Positions 6,801-12,883 of a DNA stretch of 14,782 bases are shown here, in pieces; the first letter of the stretch is position 1, and each line of letters opens with the position of its first letter. The notes beneath the pieces were generated by a model. That model made no database searches. It worked only from the letters and a program-made list of their open reading frames with translations, and was not told the DNA's origin. A program made the translations under genes and the position numbers. Origin of the DNA: Phoronis ovalis (Eukaryota > Phoronida > Phoronidae); contig JAOXYB010030587.1 in NCBI GenBank assembly GCA_028565635.1, positions 1-14,782 of the forward strand, written 5' to 3'.

Positions 6801-9512
6801 AGTTAATGTGCCTCTGTTGTTGCCTTGCAGTTTTGGTATATTTCCTAATATGCAATTACCTCTTACTCCAACCACCCCCAAGGCAGATGTGGACTCTGAT
6901 TATCAACTATGCAGGGATGTGATGCAAGGAAAGAAAGATGTCAAAGTACCACCAGGTATGCAACTTCATCATGAATTACTGTCAACTGTCAAAAATATGA
7001 TACTGCCAGAATTACAGATAGGAAATTTAAGTTATTGTATAATCATTTGTTCTGCATTGATCGCAAATACAAAATTGTAAGTTGTGACATTGCTCAAATG
7101 AGGCTTTGAAACAACAAATTTTGATTGTTATGATTGATAAGAATAGGAAAATAACAATCATGACCCTATAATGCCTGCTATCTATTTGTAAAAACTAAAG
7201 AGCAGTTGTTACGTTACACCATTGTTATCTGACCACATGCTGATACCTCGTCAAAAGTTCATGTTATGAATTACTATGCACAGGTTTATAATTGCCTCAT
7301 GAATAAATAATAAATGTGGTGAATGTTGGTTCATTTGTTCATTTGTTCATCCTCATGGATTTAGTGGCTAGATATCCTAACAAAGCTTTTGATTTAATCA
7401 AATACTGTCAATGCTTGCAGCATCTAGTACCAAAAACAAACTAAATACTATCTTCTGTCTAGGATTTGATAAGGATCCGGAAACCCTACATGTTGAAGAA
7501 ATTGGTCGTAAAATCGCAGCTTTTGTAATTGATACAGACACAGATAGGCCTACAGATACAGACAATTCTAGTGTTCCTACGGAGAGCGAGCATGGAGACA
7601 CAGAGACAGATGAGCAAAACAGTGATGCCGGCAGTGTCATAGATAAGTAGGTTTACCCATATTTCTGGAAATACTTGTTGGTATCATTTGTTATTTGTAT
7701 GGTTATCTTATTACTGTACATTGCAATTTTTGCATGGTTTTGTAATTAGTCATAAAAGCTAGTAGTTAATAGTTTACAGGGTAATGCAAAGATACCCAGA
7801 AAACCTTGACTGAACACTCAACATGTATGTTAATTTAACATGCTGCCAATAATGAAATATATTTCTAATGGACTGAAGAAGATCTTGAGAAAATATTTCT
7901 GCAGCTCAATTGTAAAATTAAGTTTGTACAGAAATGGTTTTTAACTATCTTGCATGATAATACTTGCCAATTAGTTGTGTGCCACTTATTATATGAGTGT
8001 ATCATAACAAGTACGGCATACAACATTTATTTGGAGAGATAAAATACAGTAGTAAAACGTACATCTGTGTCTTTACCTAAACAGGGTGATAGATAGGCTA
8101 GTTCAAAGACTGATGGGTACAGGAAGAAAGATTTCTAATGTGAGCATAGGAACCTTCATATCTGAAAATGTTTTTACATATATTTTAATCTAGAGCTGAG
8201 CTTGAGTCTCGCCGCTTGACAAGACTTATTGATGTCATTGCTGCTGAGGGTCTGCATGTCTTGCCGACTGTGAAAGTAATCTGTGATTGGATGAAATGCC
8301 ACCAGAACATTGTTAGCACATGTGCAAAGGTATTAACAATCATATGTACCAAACATCAGACCTGTCTTAACAGATTTAAGTTAAATTGTAATTAAAACTG
8401 ACACATTATAGAAATGTTTACATCAGAAGCAACTCATAAGTTCAACATCTGCCTGTAACCCCTAGTAGGAAAACCTGTCCCATTCTGACTTGTACCCCAC
8501 CAGATAGTATTAAAAATGCCAACGATATTCGCAGCTCCCGGTTACCAATTACGATTCTTTTTCTCTTTGGCTTTTTCAGAGCTCACAAGGCATATGGTCT
8601 CGACTTTCTCTGTTACTGAACTTCCTTCCACTAGAATCAGACATCAGTACAATAGGTAATATAGCTGACTCCACCTAAGTCCTCAGTATCTACTGTAGAT
8701 GTAGTGTTAACATTAAATATCATACAAGTGGATGAAAAAATTGTACTTGCTATAGAGATGACTGGCTCAGAGATGACTGGCTTTGTATTAAAATGTCTTG
8801 GTAAATATTTATGTGTTAGCTTCATATAGTAGTAGTATAATATTGTACATTGTGCATTCTATATTTTCAATTAGAAAGAATGGCTTTATGTCTCCATCTA
8901 TTATTTATACGTCAAGATGTGATATTTCTAGATGATAAATTCAAATGGTGAACACAAATTATGCTTTTTCTGTTTTTAGATGTTTGTCAGTCACAAGACT
9001 TGCTCAATATTGTACAAAAGACAGGGGATAAGAATTGGATGCAAACTCAACCTTTAAAAGAAGACATTTTGTTACATAATCTTCTGCCAATCATGGAAGC
9101 ACATAGCAGCATTACATTTGATGTTAAAAAGAGGCTAGAGTTGGATGAACGTCAAGAGGTTAGTGTCCCTAAAGCGACAAAATGTTTTTTTATCGCAGGT
9201 GAGAAAAACTAGTCAAACAATATTTGTTCTCTGTTTTTCATTCCTTAACATGTGGGTTGTAATATTTTCTGGTGGAATGGATGCTATCCTCATCTAAACG
9301 TGCATAGAATCATAATGCTTTTTGTTATTATTATTTGTTTTCAATTTCAGACACTAATTCGAATTTGTTGTCTACGAAAATTTGGACATTCTATGAGAAA
9401 AATCAGAGGCATCAACCTTACTTACAATGATGAGAAAAATATTTTCATTGGTCCTCTCCAGCAAAGTTTGCCCAATCAGGAAGAAGATGAGAAAATAGCT
9501 CAGCAAAAAATG
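714..9512 (+). CDS. SMG5: SMG5, nonsense-mediated mRNA decay factor (internal part, 18 exons)
   Basis: Spliced coding sequence: 714-837, 1232-1388, 1813-1914, 2282-2371, 2989-3067, 3563-3691, 3866-3937, 4556-4755, 5021-5152, 5397-5600, 5742-5873, 6036-6261, 6831-6955, 7463-7646, 8194-8329, 8580-8655, 8980-9158, 9351-9512. It gives 836 codons without a stop, and all phases agree. SMG5 pairs with SMG7 through 14-3-3-like domains, binds phosphorylated UPF1 and promotes its dephosphorylation and mRNA decay (family knowledge). Diagnostic stretches close to human SMG5 as I remember it are YGRKAEELLW, ACHRCLVYLGD, GMPHNQLGTLAG, SFEGAQGNLNRL, AAIAFALALFSH and RICCLRKFGH. The SFEGA and RICC blocks separate it from SMG6 and SMG7. 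Human SMG5 is 1016 residues. Missing here are roughly 60 N-terminal residues and the C-terminal PIN domain, which should lie outside the window. Confidence 0.95.
838..1231 (+). other. Intron 1, nothing notable
   Basis: 394 bases from GTATTT to TTTTAG. No repeat, conserved reading frame or structured element stands out. Confidence 0.7.
1232..1388 (+). CDS. SMG5: SMG5 visible exon 2 (residues 42-93)
   Basis: The block encodes NTRPNVSYESAFRTHLAAST and continues GYYHHLLSKLQRTYNLRLEG to DHKS. It corresponds to human 'LECAYRTHLVAGIGFYQHLL', the helix pair of the 14-3-3-like fold. The acceptor is AAATTTTAG and the donor C|GTAAGT. It starts in phase 0 and leaves one base (C) for the next exon. Confidence 0.92.
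1389..1812 (+). other. Intron 2, with a GC-richer island
   Basis: 424 bases. About 1598-1690 is richer in G+C than its surroundings and begins with a hairpin: GGAGCT at 1603-1608 pairs with AGCTCC at 1616-1621. It is followed by GCGGGTAGAGCTCTTCC. It may be a fragment of a dispersed element, but no full SINE structure (A and B boxes, tail, target duplication) is visible. Confidence 0.5.
1813..1914 (+). CDS. SMG5: SMG5 visible exon 3 (residues 94-127)
   Basis: The block encodes HTKPHLTKKKDTDPRIEDWG followed by IRACHRCLVYLGDIG. The ACHRCLVYLGD motif is the most recognisable signature of SMG5 and SMG7. The acceptor has a run of eight T before AG, and the donor is G|GTAAGA. The exon is 102 bases with split codons of the same phase at both ends, so skipping would keep frame but remove a core helix. 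Confidence 0.95.
1915..2281 (+). other. Intron 3
   Basis: 367 bases from GTAAGA to CTTTAG. Apart from the TGCATG cluster, its middle part (2040-2210) has more mixed composition than the flanks. No coding potential was seen. Confidence 0.6.
2053..2196 (+). promoter_or_regulatory. Cluster of four TGCATG (UGCAUG) hexamers in intron 3
   Basis: Exact TGCATG at 2053-2058, 2078-2083, 2115-2120 and 2191-2196, upstream of exon 4 at 2282. UGCAUG is the known binding site of RBFOX splicing factors, and upstream clusters usually favour skipping of the following exon (family knowledge). Chance expectation in 144 bases is far below one. Whether it acts here is inference. Confidence 0.4.
2282..2371 (+). 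CDS. SMG5: SMG5 visible exon 4 (residues 128-157)
   Basis: The block encodes ARYQQDYDGTRSHVLSQRYY and then YQALALYPDIG, a TPR-like helical hairpin matching human 'LSRYQNELAGVDTELLAERFYYQALSVAPQIG'. The acceptor is TTTATTCTTTAG and the donor G|GTTAGT. It is 90 bases with matching phases on both sides. Four TGCATG hexamers lie in the intron just upstream (see the regulatory entry). Confidence 0.94.
2372..2988 (+). other. Intron 4, nothing notable
   Basis: 617 bases of AT-rich sequence from GTTAGT to TTTCAG. I see no repeat pair, hairpin or coding stretch worth naming. Confidence 0.65.
2989..3067 (+). CDS. SMG5: SMG5 visible exon 5 (residues 158-183)
   Basis: The block encodes GMPHNQLGTLAGNKHYNCDA followed by AYHYLR, the second TPR-like unit and one of the best conserved parts of the family. 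The acceptor is TTTATTTCAG and the donor ATG|GTGAGT. Two bases (TG) are left over and join C of the next exon to make the Cys of the conserved YLRC. Confidence 0.95.
3068..3562 (+). other. Intron 5, nothing notable
   Basis: 495 bases from GTGAGT to TTTCAG. The minus-strand open frame over its end and exon 6 is a shadow of the coding strand. Confidence 0.65.
3563..3691 (+). CDS. SMG5: SMG5 visible exon 6 (residues 184-226)
   Basis: The block encodes CIMCPTSFEGAQGNLNRLFE and continues KNVKRFQDITQHSSPRALPP to EQQ. SFEGAxGNLxRL is characteristic of SMG5. The acceptor is TAATTTCAG. The donor is AAAG|GCAAGT, a GC donor. It is the junction that keeps the DIKR motif of the next exon in frame; using the nearby GT at 3696 would shift frame. 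Confidence 0.92.
3692..3693 (+). other. Non-canonical GC 5' splice site (intron 6, GC-AG)
   Basis: The intron begins GCAAGT after AAAG, which is the strong consensus of the rare GC-AG introns. The exon ends with two bases (AG) that join A at 3866 to give Arg, followed by PKDIKR. The intron ends TTTGCAG. Confidence 0.85.
3866..3937 (+). CDS. SMG5: SMG5 visible exon 7 (residues 227-250)
   Basis: The block encodes RPKDIKRFLVRVMHLLHIFH followed by NCNQ, matching human 'RCKDIKRLLVNFMYLQSLLQ'. It is the start of the helical-repeat region. The acceptor is TTTGCTTTGCAG and the donor AAC|GTAAGT. At 72 bases it is the shortest exon seen here. Confidence 0.92.
3938..4555 (+). other. Intron 7, nothing notable
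   Basis: 618 bases from GTAAGT to TTTCAG, AT-rich. The stretch around 4290-4400 is slightly more complex in composition but shows no frame or terminal repeats. Confidence 0.6.
4556..4755 (+). CDS. SMG5: SMG5 visible exon 8 (residues 251-317)
   Basis: The block encodes TSEASEIQEFCQSTLHDFNL, a charged insert SSRKRKEHEERPQYLEDG, and a hydrophobic helix LVFKIVVMLIITIYTQHQT. The helix aligns without gaps with human 'LPDLLIFQMVIICLMCVHSL'. The segment looks membrane-like but is a buried helix of the repeat domain. The acceptor is TTTTTCAG. The donor is read as ACAA|GCAAGT, a second GC donor, because the GT at 4760 puts the next exon in a frame that soon stops. Confidence 0.9.
4756..4757 (+). other. 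Second non-canonical GC 5' splice site (intron 8, GC-AG)
   Basis: The junction ACA A|GCAAGT followed by GC TCA AAA gives S-S-K and restores the frame into AAIAFALALFSH. The upstream GT option would give a frame reaching a stop within exon 9. The downstream acceptor is TTTTGTTGTAG. Confidence 0.78.
5021..5152 (+). CDS. SMG5: SMG5 visible exon 9 (residues 318-361)
   Basis: The block encodes SSKLVTAAIAFALALFSHIL followed by NHTVMRLQSALYEAENPHSI and LNSDG. It matches human 'SKQYSAAIAFTLALFSHLVNHVNIRLQAEL', the last helices before the disordered linker. The acceptor is TTGTTGTAG and the donor G|GTAAGA. Confidence 0.95.
5397..5600 (+). CDS. SMG5: SMG5 visible exon 10 (residues 362-429), basic/acidic linker
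   Basis: An acidic Ser-rich stretch (VDESSSTDEELIEKSE) is followed by an arginine cluster STRRRRRRPKRG and then SSDDSDLSEG. Human SMG5 has the same order, an Arg run followed by DDSDLSEG, so this is a conserved linker module. The basic run could serve as a nuclear signal or RNA contact (inference). The Ser/Asp/Glu tracts look like CK2 sites. The acceptor TTTTTTGAAG is followed by TTGATG; the donor is AAG|GTGAGC. Confidence 0.92.
5742..5873 (+). CDS. SMG5: SMG5 visible exon 11 (residues 430-473), acidic linker
   Basis: The block encodes a Glu/Asp/Ser-rich segment: GGASPEEEEDHYSDSDDDIV, then NYMNNSDSSSETEDDLMESQ and ELRP. It matches the human acidic linker in character (ETDSEMNSQES and the following run of Glu), not residue by residue. 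The acceptor is TTTTTACCAG and the donor CAG|GTAAAC. The phase is the same at both ends, so the exon could be skipped in frame. Confidence 0.88.
6036..6261 (+). CDS. SMG5: SMG5 visible exon 12 (residues 474-548)
   Basis: The block encodes GFATSATPEQLEGQLERLDL, a short predicted helix, then a Gly/Asn/Ser-rich part and EWLISSANFMQSDLDLN. Similarity to vertebrate SMG5 is weak, as expected for the fast-evolving linker. The call rests on frame continuity, splice sites (TTCCTAG and CAG|GTTGGT) and placement. Confidence 0.85.
6262..6830 (+). other. Intron 12
   Basis: 569 bases from GTTGGT to CTTGCAG. About half is taken up by the direct duplication; the rest is plain AT-rich sequence. Confidence 0.65.
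6427..6678 (+). repeat. Imperfect direct duplication of about 106 bases in intron 12
   Basis: Copy 1 (6427-6532) and copy 2 (6572-6678) both start TGAGAGATCAAAGGCCA and end GGTGCAAGAAA. They share inner blocks such as AATATCTA, TTTTA, AATATT, GAGTAGTGTCAAA and GGTTGTG. The offset is about 145 bases. The divergence points to an old local duplication. Confidence 0.8.
6831..6955 (+). CDS. SMG5: SMG5 visible exon 13 (residues 549-590)
   Basis: The block encodes SFGIFPNMQLPLTPTTPKAD followed by VDSDYQLCRDVMQGKKDVKV and PP. Human SMG5 has a similarly placed 'FRLAPTFSNLLLQPTTNPH' segment. The acceptor is TGCCTTGCAG and the donor CCAG|GTATGC. The reading frame stays open for another 40 codons into the intron, but the strong donor argues for splicing at 6955. 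Confidence 0.85.
6956..7462 (+). other. Intron 13, with tandem 3' splice sites
   Basis: 507 bases. The first 122 bases stay open in the coding frame, which looks incidental. A short run of TTCATTTG units lies near 7330-7350. The intron has two candidate acceptors, AG at 7419-7420 and at 7461-7462, 42 bases apart and therefore both in frame. Confidence 0.6.
7463..7646 (+). CDS. SMG5: SMG5 visible exon 14 (residues 591-651), Thr/Asp-rich
   Basis: The block encodes GFDKDPETLHVEEIGRKIAA, then a run of Thr-Asp dipeptides (DTDTDRPTDTD) and an acidic Ser-rich tail ending SVID. The chosen acceptor is ACTATCTTCTGTCTAG at 7462. An alternative acceptor at 7420 (GCTTGCAG) is also in frame and would add 14 residues. 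The donor is GATAA|GTAGGT. The dipeptide run comes from near-repeats of GATACAGACA in the DNA. Confidence 0.82.
7647..8193 (+). other. Intron 14, with an exon-like segment
   Basis: 547 bases from GTAGGT to ATCTAG. It contains the splice-site-flanked 55-base segment at 8085-8139 described separately; the rest is AT-rich without clear structure. Confidence 0.6.
8085..8139 (+). other. Candidate cryptic (poison) exon
   Basis: A 55-base segment sits between a pyrimidine-bearing acceptor (GTCTTTACCTAAACAG) and a good donor (AAT|GTGAGC). If joined to exon 14 it reads on as KVIDRLVQRLMGTGRKISN with no stop, but leaves phase 0. Exon 15 would then read AGC TGA, a stop at 8197-8199. Inclusion would therefore mark the mRNA for decay. 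Its start resembles the end of exon 14 (both carry a near-match to GTCATAGATA). There is no transcript evidence, and splice-flanked pseudo-exons are common by chance. Confidence 0.2.
8194..8329 (+). CDS. SMG5: SMG5 visible exon 15 (residues 652-697)
   Basis: The block encodes AELESRRLTRLIDVIAAEGL followed by HVLPTVKVICDWMKCHQNIV and STCAK. It matches human 'LQVLMAEGLLPAVKVFLDWLRTNPDLIIVCAQ', the start of the second helical block. The acceptor is TTTTAATCTAG and the donor AAG|GTATTA in phase 0. Confidence 0.94.
8580..8655 (+). CDS. SMG5: SMG5 visible exon 16 (residues 698-722)
   Basis: The block encodes SSQGIWSRLSLLLNFLPLES followed by DISTI. It matches human 'SSQSLWNRLSVLLNLLP' closely. The acceptor TTTGGCTTTTTCAG has a strong pyrimidine tract, and the donor is TAG|GTAATA. 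Confidence 0.95.
8656..8979 (+). other. Intron 16, nothing notable
   Basis: 324 bases from GTAATA to TTTTTAG. A short local echo, GAGATGACTGGCT, occurs twice near 8755-8783; otherwise it is plain. Confidence 0.6.
8980..9158 (+). CDS. SMG5: SMG5 visible exon 17 (residues 723-782)
   Basis: The block encodes DVCQSQDLLNIVQKTGDKNW, then QPLKEDILLHNLLPIMEAHS and ITFDVKKRLELDERQE. Human SMG5 has 'LPEDMALRNLPPLRAAHRRFNFD' at this place. The acceptor is TTCTGTTTTTAG and the donor GAG|GTTAGT in phase 0. Confidence 0.93.
9351..9512 (+). CDS. SMG5: SMG5 visible exon 18 (residues 783-836), last exon in the window
   Basis: The block encodes TLIRICCLRKFGHSMRKIRG followed by INLTYNDEKNIFIGPLQQSL and a Glu/Gln-rich tail ending AQQKM. 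It matches human 'SVVRICCIRSFGHFIARLQGSILQFNPEVGIFVS'. The next human residues begin the 'AQEEARRNRLMRDMAQL' helix that leads to the PIN domain, so at least one further exon is expected. None is recognised in the remaining 5.27 kb. The donor is ATG|GTAAGC in phase 0. Confidence 0.93.
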
Positions 9513-10955
9513 GTAAGCATTAATGTTAATGTATAATCAGTTACCTGCCAGTAAGAAAGTTATCAGGTGCGATATTTATTGCTTTTCACGAAACACTGTT
9601 TGTAGTTGGATCTCATTTATCATAATGTTTTAATTATTTTCTGTCATTGGTTTTTTAAATTTGTATTAACTAGACTACTGTAACTGCACCAAAATCTTTA
9701 GCCTCTGTTATGGAATGTTTATTTAAAAACAAAAACTTAATGTCACCAGACAACCAATAAAAAGGGATGGTATGGAATTGTACAAAGCATTGGTATGAGA
9801 GTGTACTAGTTTCTGTTACGTGGCAGTGTTTCATATTCAAACATATCACATATACCTGTACTACAATCTTCAGGACATTGTGTTTTTTGGTAGAAAGCAA
9901 TGTTTTGAAGTACTAGAAACTGAACATAAAATACAGGGCTCTGATCATTATGTTTATGTGGTTTTGTACAGGGACAAAATTGCTAAAAACTGAATGGGTT
10001 AGGATTCAGTGGGAAGTAATTTGTGCAAGTAGCAATGATGAAAATCTCTATGATTGGATATTTGTTATGACATGCATTGTGTGTGCTTAGTCTGTTTGAT
10101 AATAACCACTGTTGAGTTTATCTGAAATATTTGCTATCAAAATGTTAAATTTAAATGGCATTTGCATAATTAATGTAAATAGTGTATCCAAAAGTAAATT
10201 TGTATTCCCTGCTAAATGACATTTTCCACTAAGTTAGTTTCTTAAAAATGCTCTAAGAAGAAGCTCAGATCTTTACTCAAGCTTGCTTTTATTTTGTTGC
10301 CTTGCTAGTTAGAGGTATAAGTATTCTGCTTAAAGGCTAAGTGCTTAACCCACAGATATGTAGCTGTTACATGATAGCTATTTGATAACATTACCACCTA
10401 AACTTTCTTTAAATGATAGCTGTATATGCAACAAAAATCAAAAGCTAATATTTCTTTTCAGAATATTGCAAGAAACATACAAACTATAGTTAGTAAATAT
10501 TGAGTTACAGTAAAATAAATTTGCACAGTACTACATGACCTGTGTACTGTACATATGACTTGTCTTATCAGCATTGTACCAATGTTGATAATCTATAGAA
10601 CACAATTTATCAGTGTTAGGATAAAGCAAATACAATATCCTGGCACCTCTAATATGAAATGTGTACATTAGTTACATTAGCAAATATAATATCCTAGAAC
10701 TTCCAATGTTAGGTTACACACAGAGTCAACATACTGTTGGGGATAAGGTCAATATTAGATAGTTTCTTAAGTGCAAATGTAAGCGATTTAAAATATGCTT
10801 GCTTTGGGAAAACATGCAGTTGTATTAGGTCTATTTCAGAGCATATTTTGGTTTATTTTTTATATTAGTTTCTTTCTGAAAAAAGTGCAAATGTTATATA
10901 CTGATTATAAATGTCACTTCTGTTAAACTTTGTCTATTTATCTGTCCTACAACCA
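9513..10955 (+). other. Start of a very long intron 18
   Basis: AT-rich with no SMG5 exon recognised; the expected next protein segment is the helix before the PIN domain. Near 10625-10710 an imperfect duplication occurs: AGCAAATACAATATCCT and AGCAAATATAATATCCT are about 54 bases apart. A splice-like acceptor at 10461 is discussed as a possible alternative last exon. Confidence 0.6.
10625..10712 (+). repeat. Short imperfect direct duplication
   Basis: Two copies of about 32 bases start at 10625 and 10679, sharing AGCAAATAYAATATCCT and a following A/C/T-rich segment (GCACCTCTAATAT against GAACTTCCAATGT). Confidence 0.6.
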
Positions 10956-11016
10956 CCCTGGGGGGTACTTGAGAAAAAAGTTAGTAGGGGTGTGCGGCCC
11001 ATGGTAAAAAACCCTG

Positions 11017-11157
11017 ACCCTGTGGTAAATAAAGGTCACCAAAATATACCCTGTTGTAAATGAAAAAAACATGAAAATATACCCTGTTGTAAATAACTCT
11101 CCCAAAATAGATACCCTATGTAAAATTCACTTGTAAATTATGCGCTGTGGTAAATAA
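11017..11157 (+). repeat. Array of five ACCCTGTKGTAAAT units, period 29-33
   Basis: Units start at 11017, 11048, 11081, 11113 and 11142 (the last begins GCGCTG). Spacings are 31, 33, 32 and 29 bases. The 14-base core is kept while the linkers vary. Confidence 0.8.
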
Positions 11158-11624
11158 ATGTGGGAAAATTTTACAAACTATGTAAATGACAGTACCCTTA
11201 CATGGTCATATCCACTTACCATGGGAACTGCTTAACGTTTTAAACTGTTTGTTTTTAAATTTGAAATTAAACTAAGTGGGAAATACTTAGAAAATGAAAA
11301 GTTAGAAAATTAAGATTTGATAAATACTAATTAAAATATAATTATCAGTGAATATGTTTACAAATTACTTTTTATTACATGCATCCTTGGCCAAGTAGTA
11401 TTTTATAGTAAACCTATATAGGCCCCTCCTATTTGTCCCAAGGTAGTAGAATCCTGTTTTGATTAACCAAAGGGTCCTACATCCTGTCCTAAAGGTGCCA
11501 TATCCATCCAGCGGGGGTACTTCACAAAATATTGTTTTGGGTGTGCGCACGGGGTGTGGGGCACTTCCTATATCGGTCTATATATACATGTGCCCCCCTT
11601 CAGGGTCACTTTTTTGGGCTACCA

Positions 11625-11949
11625 GGATATTTCAGGCTGGGTTATTGGGCTATCAGGATATTTCAGGCTGGGTCATTTTCACTTCTGGGATATTTCAGGA
11701 TGGGTATTTGACGTCAAGGGGATATTTCAGGGTGTTTTTTTTAAGATAATTTAGATTGGCATAGGGCTGTTAAACCTGGAAGTTAAATATTTTTAAGCGT
11801 TACCCTTATTTGGGCGTTATAGTAGTACAATAGAAGTGGAAATTACCTTTTTTTTTTGCTTGTCAATTTTTTCTGGCGGCACGGAGACGATTTTTGGGGC
11901 CAAGGATATTTCAGGGTAGGTATTTTGTCAATTCTGGGGATATTTCAGG
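11625..11949 (+). repeat. Array of six GGATATTTCAGG units, period 31-34
   Basis: Exact GGATATTTCAGG at 11625, 11656, 11688, 11720, 11904 and 11938. Spacings are 31, 32 and 32 bases, then a gap of 184 (near six periods), then 34. Read on the other strand each unit is CCTGAAATATCC, so it begins like the CCCTG units of the other arm. Confidence 0.85.
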
Positions 11950-12016
11950 GTCAGGGTTTGGACCCCTGCATGGGCCTCACACCCCTACCTCATATAAAAG
12001 AGAGTGCCCCCCAGGG

Positions 12017-12311
12017 TGCAGCACAGGTTTAAAAGCCAGACCCTCTCAACTATTTTTCCCTGCCAAAGACTGCTAAAAACCTGATTGCTAATTTTATGTG
12101 TATTGGAAAACCAGTATATTTTAGTCAAAAACCAGATCAGCTCAGCTTATTTATTCTTAAAAAAATGATCTACTCTGCTAATTCTGTCAAAAATTGGCTC
12201 CTCTCTGCAAATTTGATAAAAAAAGCGAATCTTCTCTGCTAATTGGTAAAAAAACTAGATCCACTGTTGCGGCACATCCCTATATAGACGAAACCCTGAG
12301 TACTCCCTGGG
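12017..12311. mobile_element. Related element fragment with its own outer end
   Basis: The outer end reads, in reverse complement, CCCAGGGAGTACTCAGGG, followed by GTATATAGGGATGTGCCGC-like sequence. It is a relative of the 10956 end (CCCTGGGGGGTACTTGAG). Its inner part carries three copies of CTCTGCWAATT at 12173, 12203 and 12234. It may be the right part of a longer element running from 10956, or the remains of a separate copy. Confidence 0.55.
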
Positions 12312-12683
12312 AATATTCAGTCCCATTCAATCAATATTTCAATATCACTTAGTTTTGTAGTTGTGTATTATCTCCTCAAATCCTTATTGTGCTGAGAACA
12401 AGGCCTTTTTCAAGATCATTGCCAATTGAATAACTTTCTCTTAGAGGGTATACATGGAGTGACTGAATTCAATCACAATGTAGAAGGCTAGCAGTATCAG
12501 TAACAGGCAAAGGCAAAAAAATTGTACTGAGATTCTTGCTGCTCCAGGTTATTTATTGGCCCATATTGAAAGCAATATTGCCATTCACACTCACAATTTG
12601 AAGTGCTTCATAATAAAATGCTTTATATCAAAATGCTGTTACTTTTCCATGCTTGTAAAGCGTTCTATCTTGAAGTATCCCCG
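12312..12683. other. Intron 18, plain segment
   Basis: AT-rich sequence between the two repeat regions. I see no coding stretch or clear structure. Confidence 0.55.
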
Positions 12684-12883
12684 AAGCGCTTCATTCCATT
12701 TTAATGCGCTTCCAATATATGGAGTTCTTTAGTTCAAGGAAGTGTTCTATGTAATTATGCACATAAATGCAAACATTCTTGTAGAAGAAAGCGATCCCAA
12801 GTCGCTTCTCGTGTTCACATTTAAATTAGAAGCGCTTTTTAAACCACCTATAGTACGTGGTTTAAGTTTTGCTTTAAGCGCTT
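12684..12883. repeat. AAGCGCTT palindrome cluster with a hairpin
   Basis: Exact AAGCGCTT at 12684, 12830 and 12876, with several near-matches between 12650 and 12955. TAAACCAC (12840-12847) pairs with GTGGTTTA (12857-12864) over a 9-base loop, and the two inner AAGCGCTT copies flank this hairpin. It looks like the remains of an inverted-repeat element. Confidence 0.55.

Larger units (their letters stand above)
10956..12016. mobile_element. Non-autonomous inverted-repeat element (MITE-like), about 1.06 kb
   Basis: The left end reads CCCTGGGGGGTACTTGAG, then GTAGGGGTGTG, GGCCCATG and ACCCTGACCCTG. The reverse complement of 12016 back to about 11945 reads CCCTGGGGGGCACTCTC, then GTAGGGGTGTG, GGCCCATG and ACCCTGACCCTG. 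These form imperfect terminal inverted repeats of about 70 bases. The interior has no transposase frame. An extra terminus-like copy (CCAGCGGGGGTACTTC) sits at 11508, so the element looks nested or rearranged. I recall repeats with GGGGGTACT-type ends from marine invertebrate genomes, but cannot name a family. Confidence 0.7.

Noticed and set aside
6956-7077. Exon 13 frame stays open into the intron and looks protein-like (HHELLSTVKNMILPELQ)
   Set aside because: The CCAG|GTATGC donor is strong. Later in-phase donors are weak (GTTATT at 7031), and the better one at 7077 breaks the frame with either exon 14 acceptor. Retention is possible but unsupported.
7398-7640. Minus-strand Ser/Val-rich open frame opposite exon 14
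   Set aside because: It is a shadow of the Thr/Asp-rich coding repeat on the + strand.
11459-11754. Overlapping open frames with repeated DISGW-type peptides
   Set aside because: The peptide repeats come from the GGATATTTCAGG array in a non-coding element, not from a gene.
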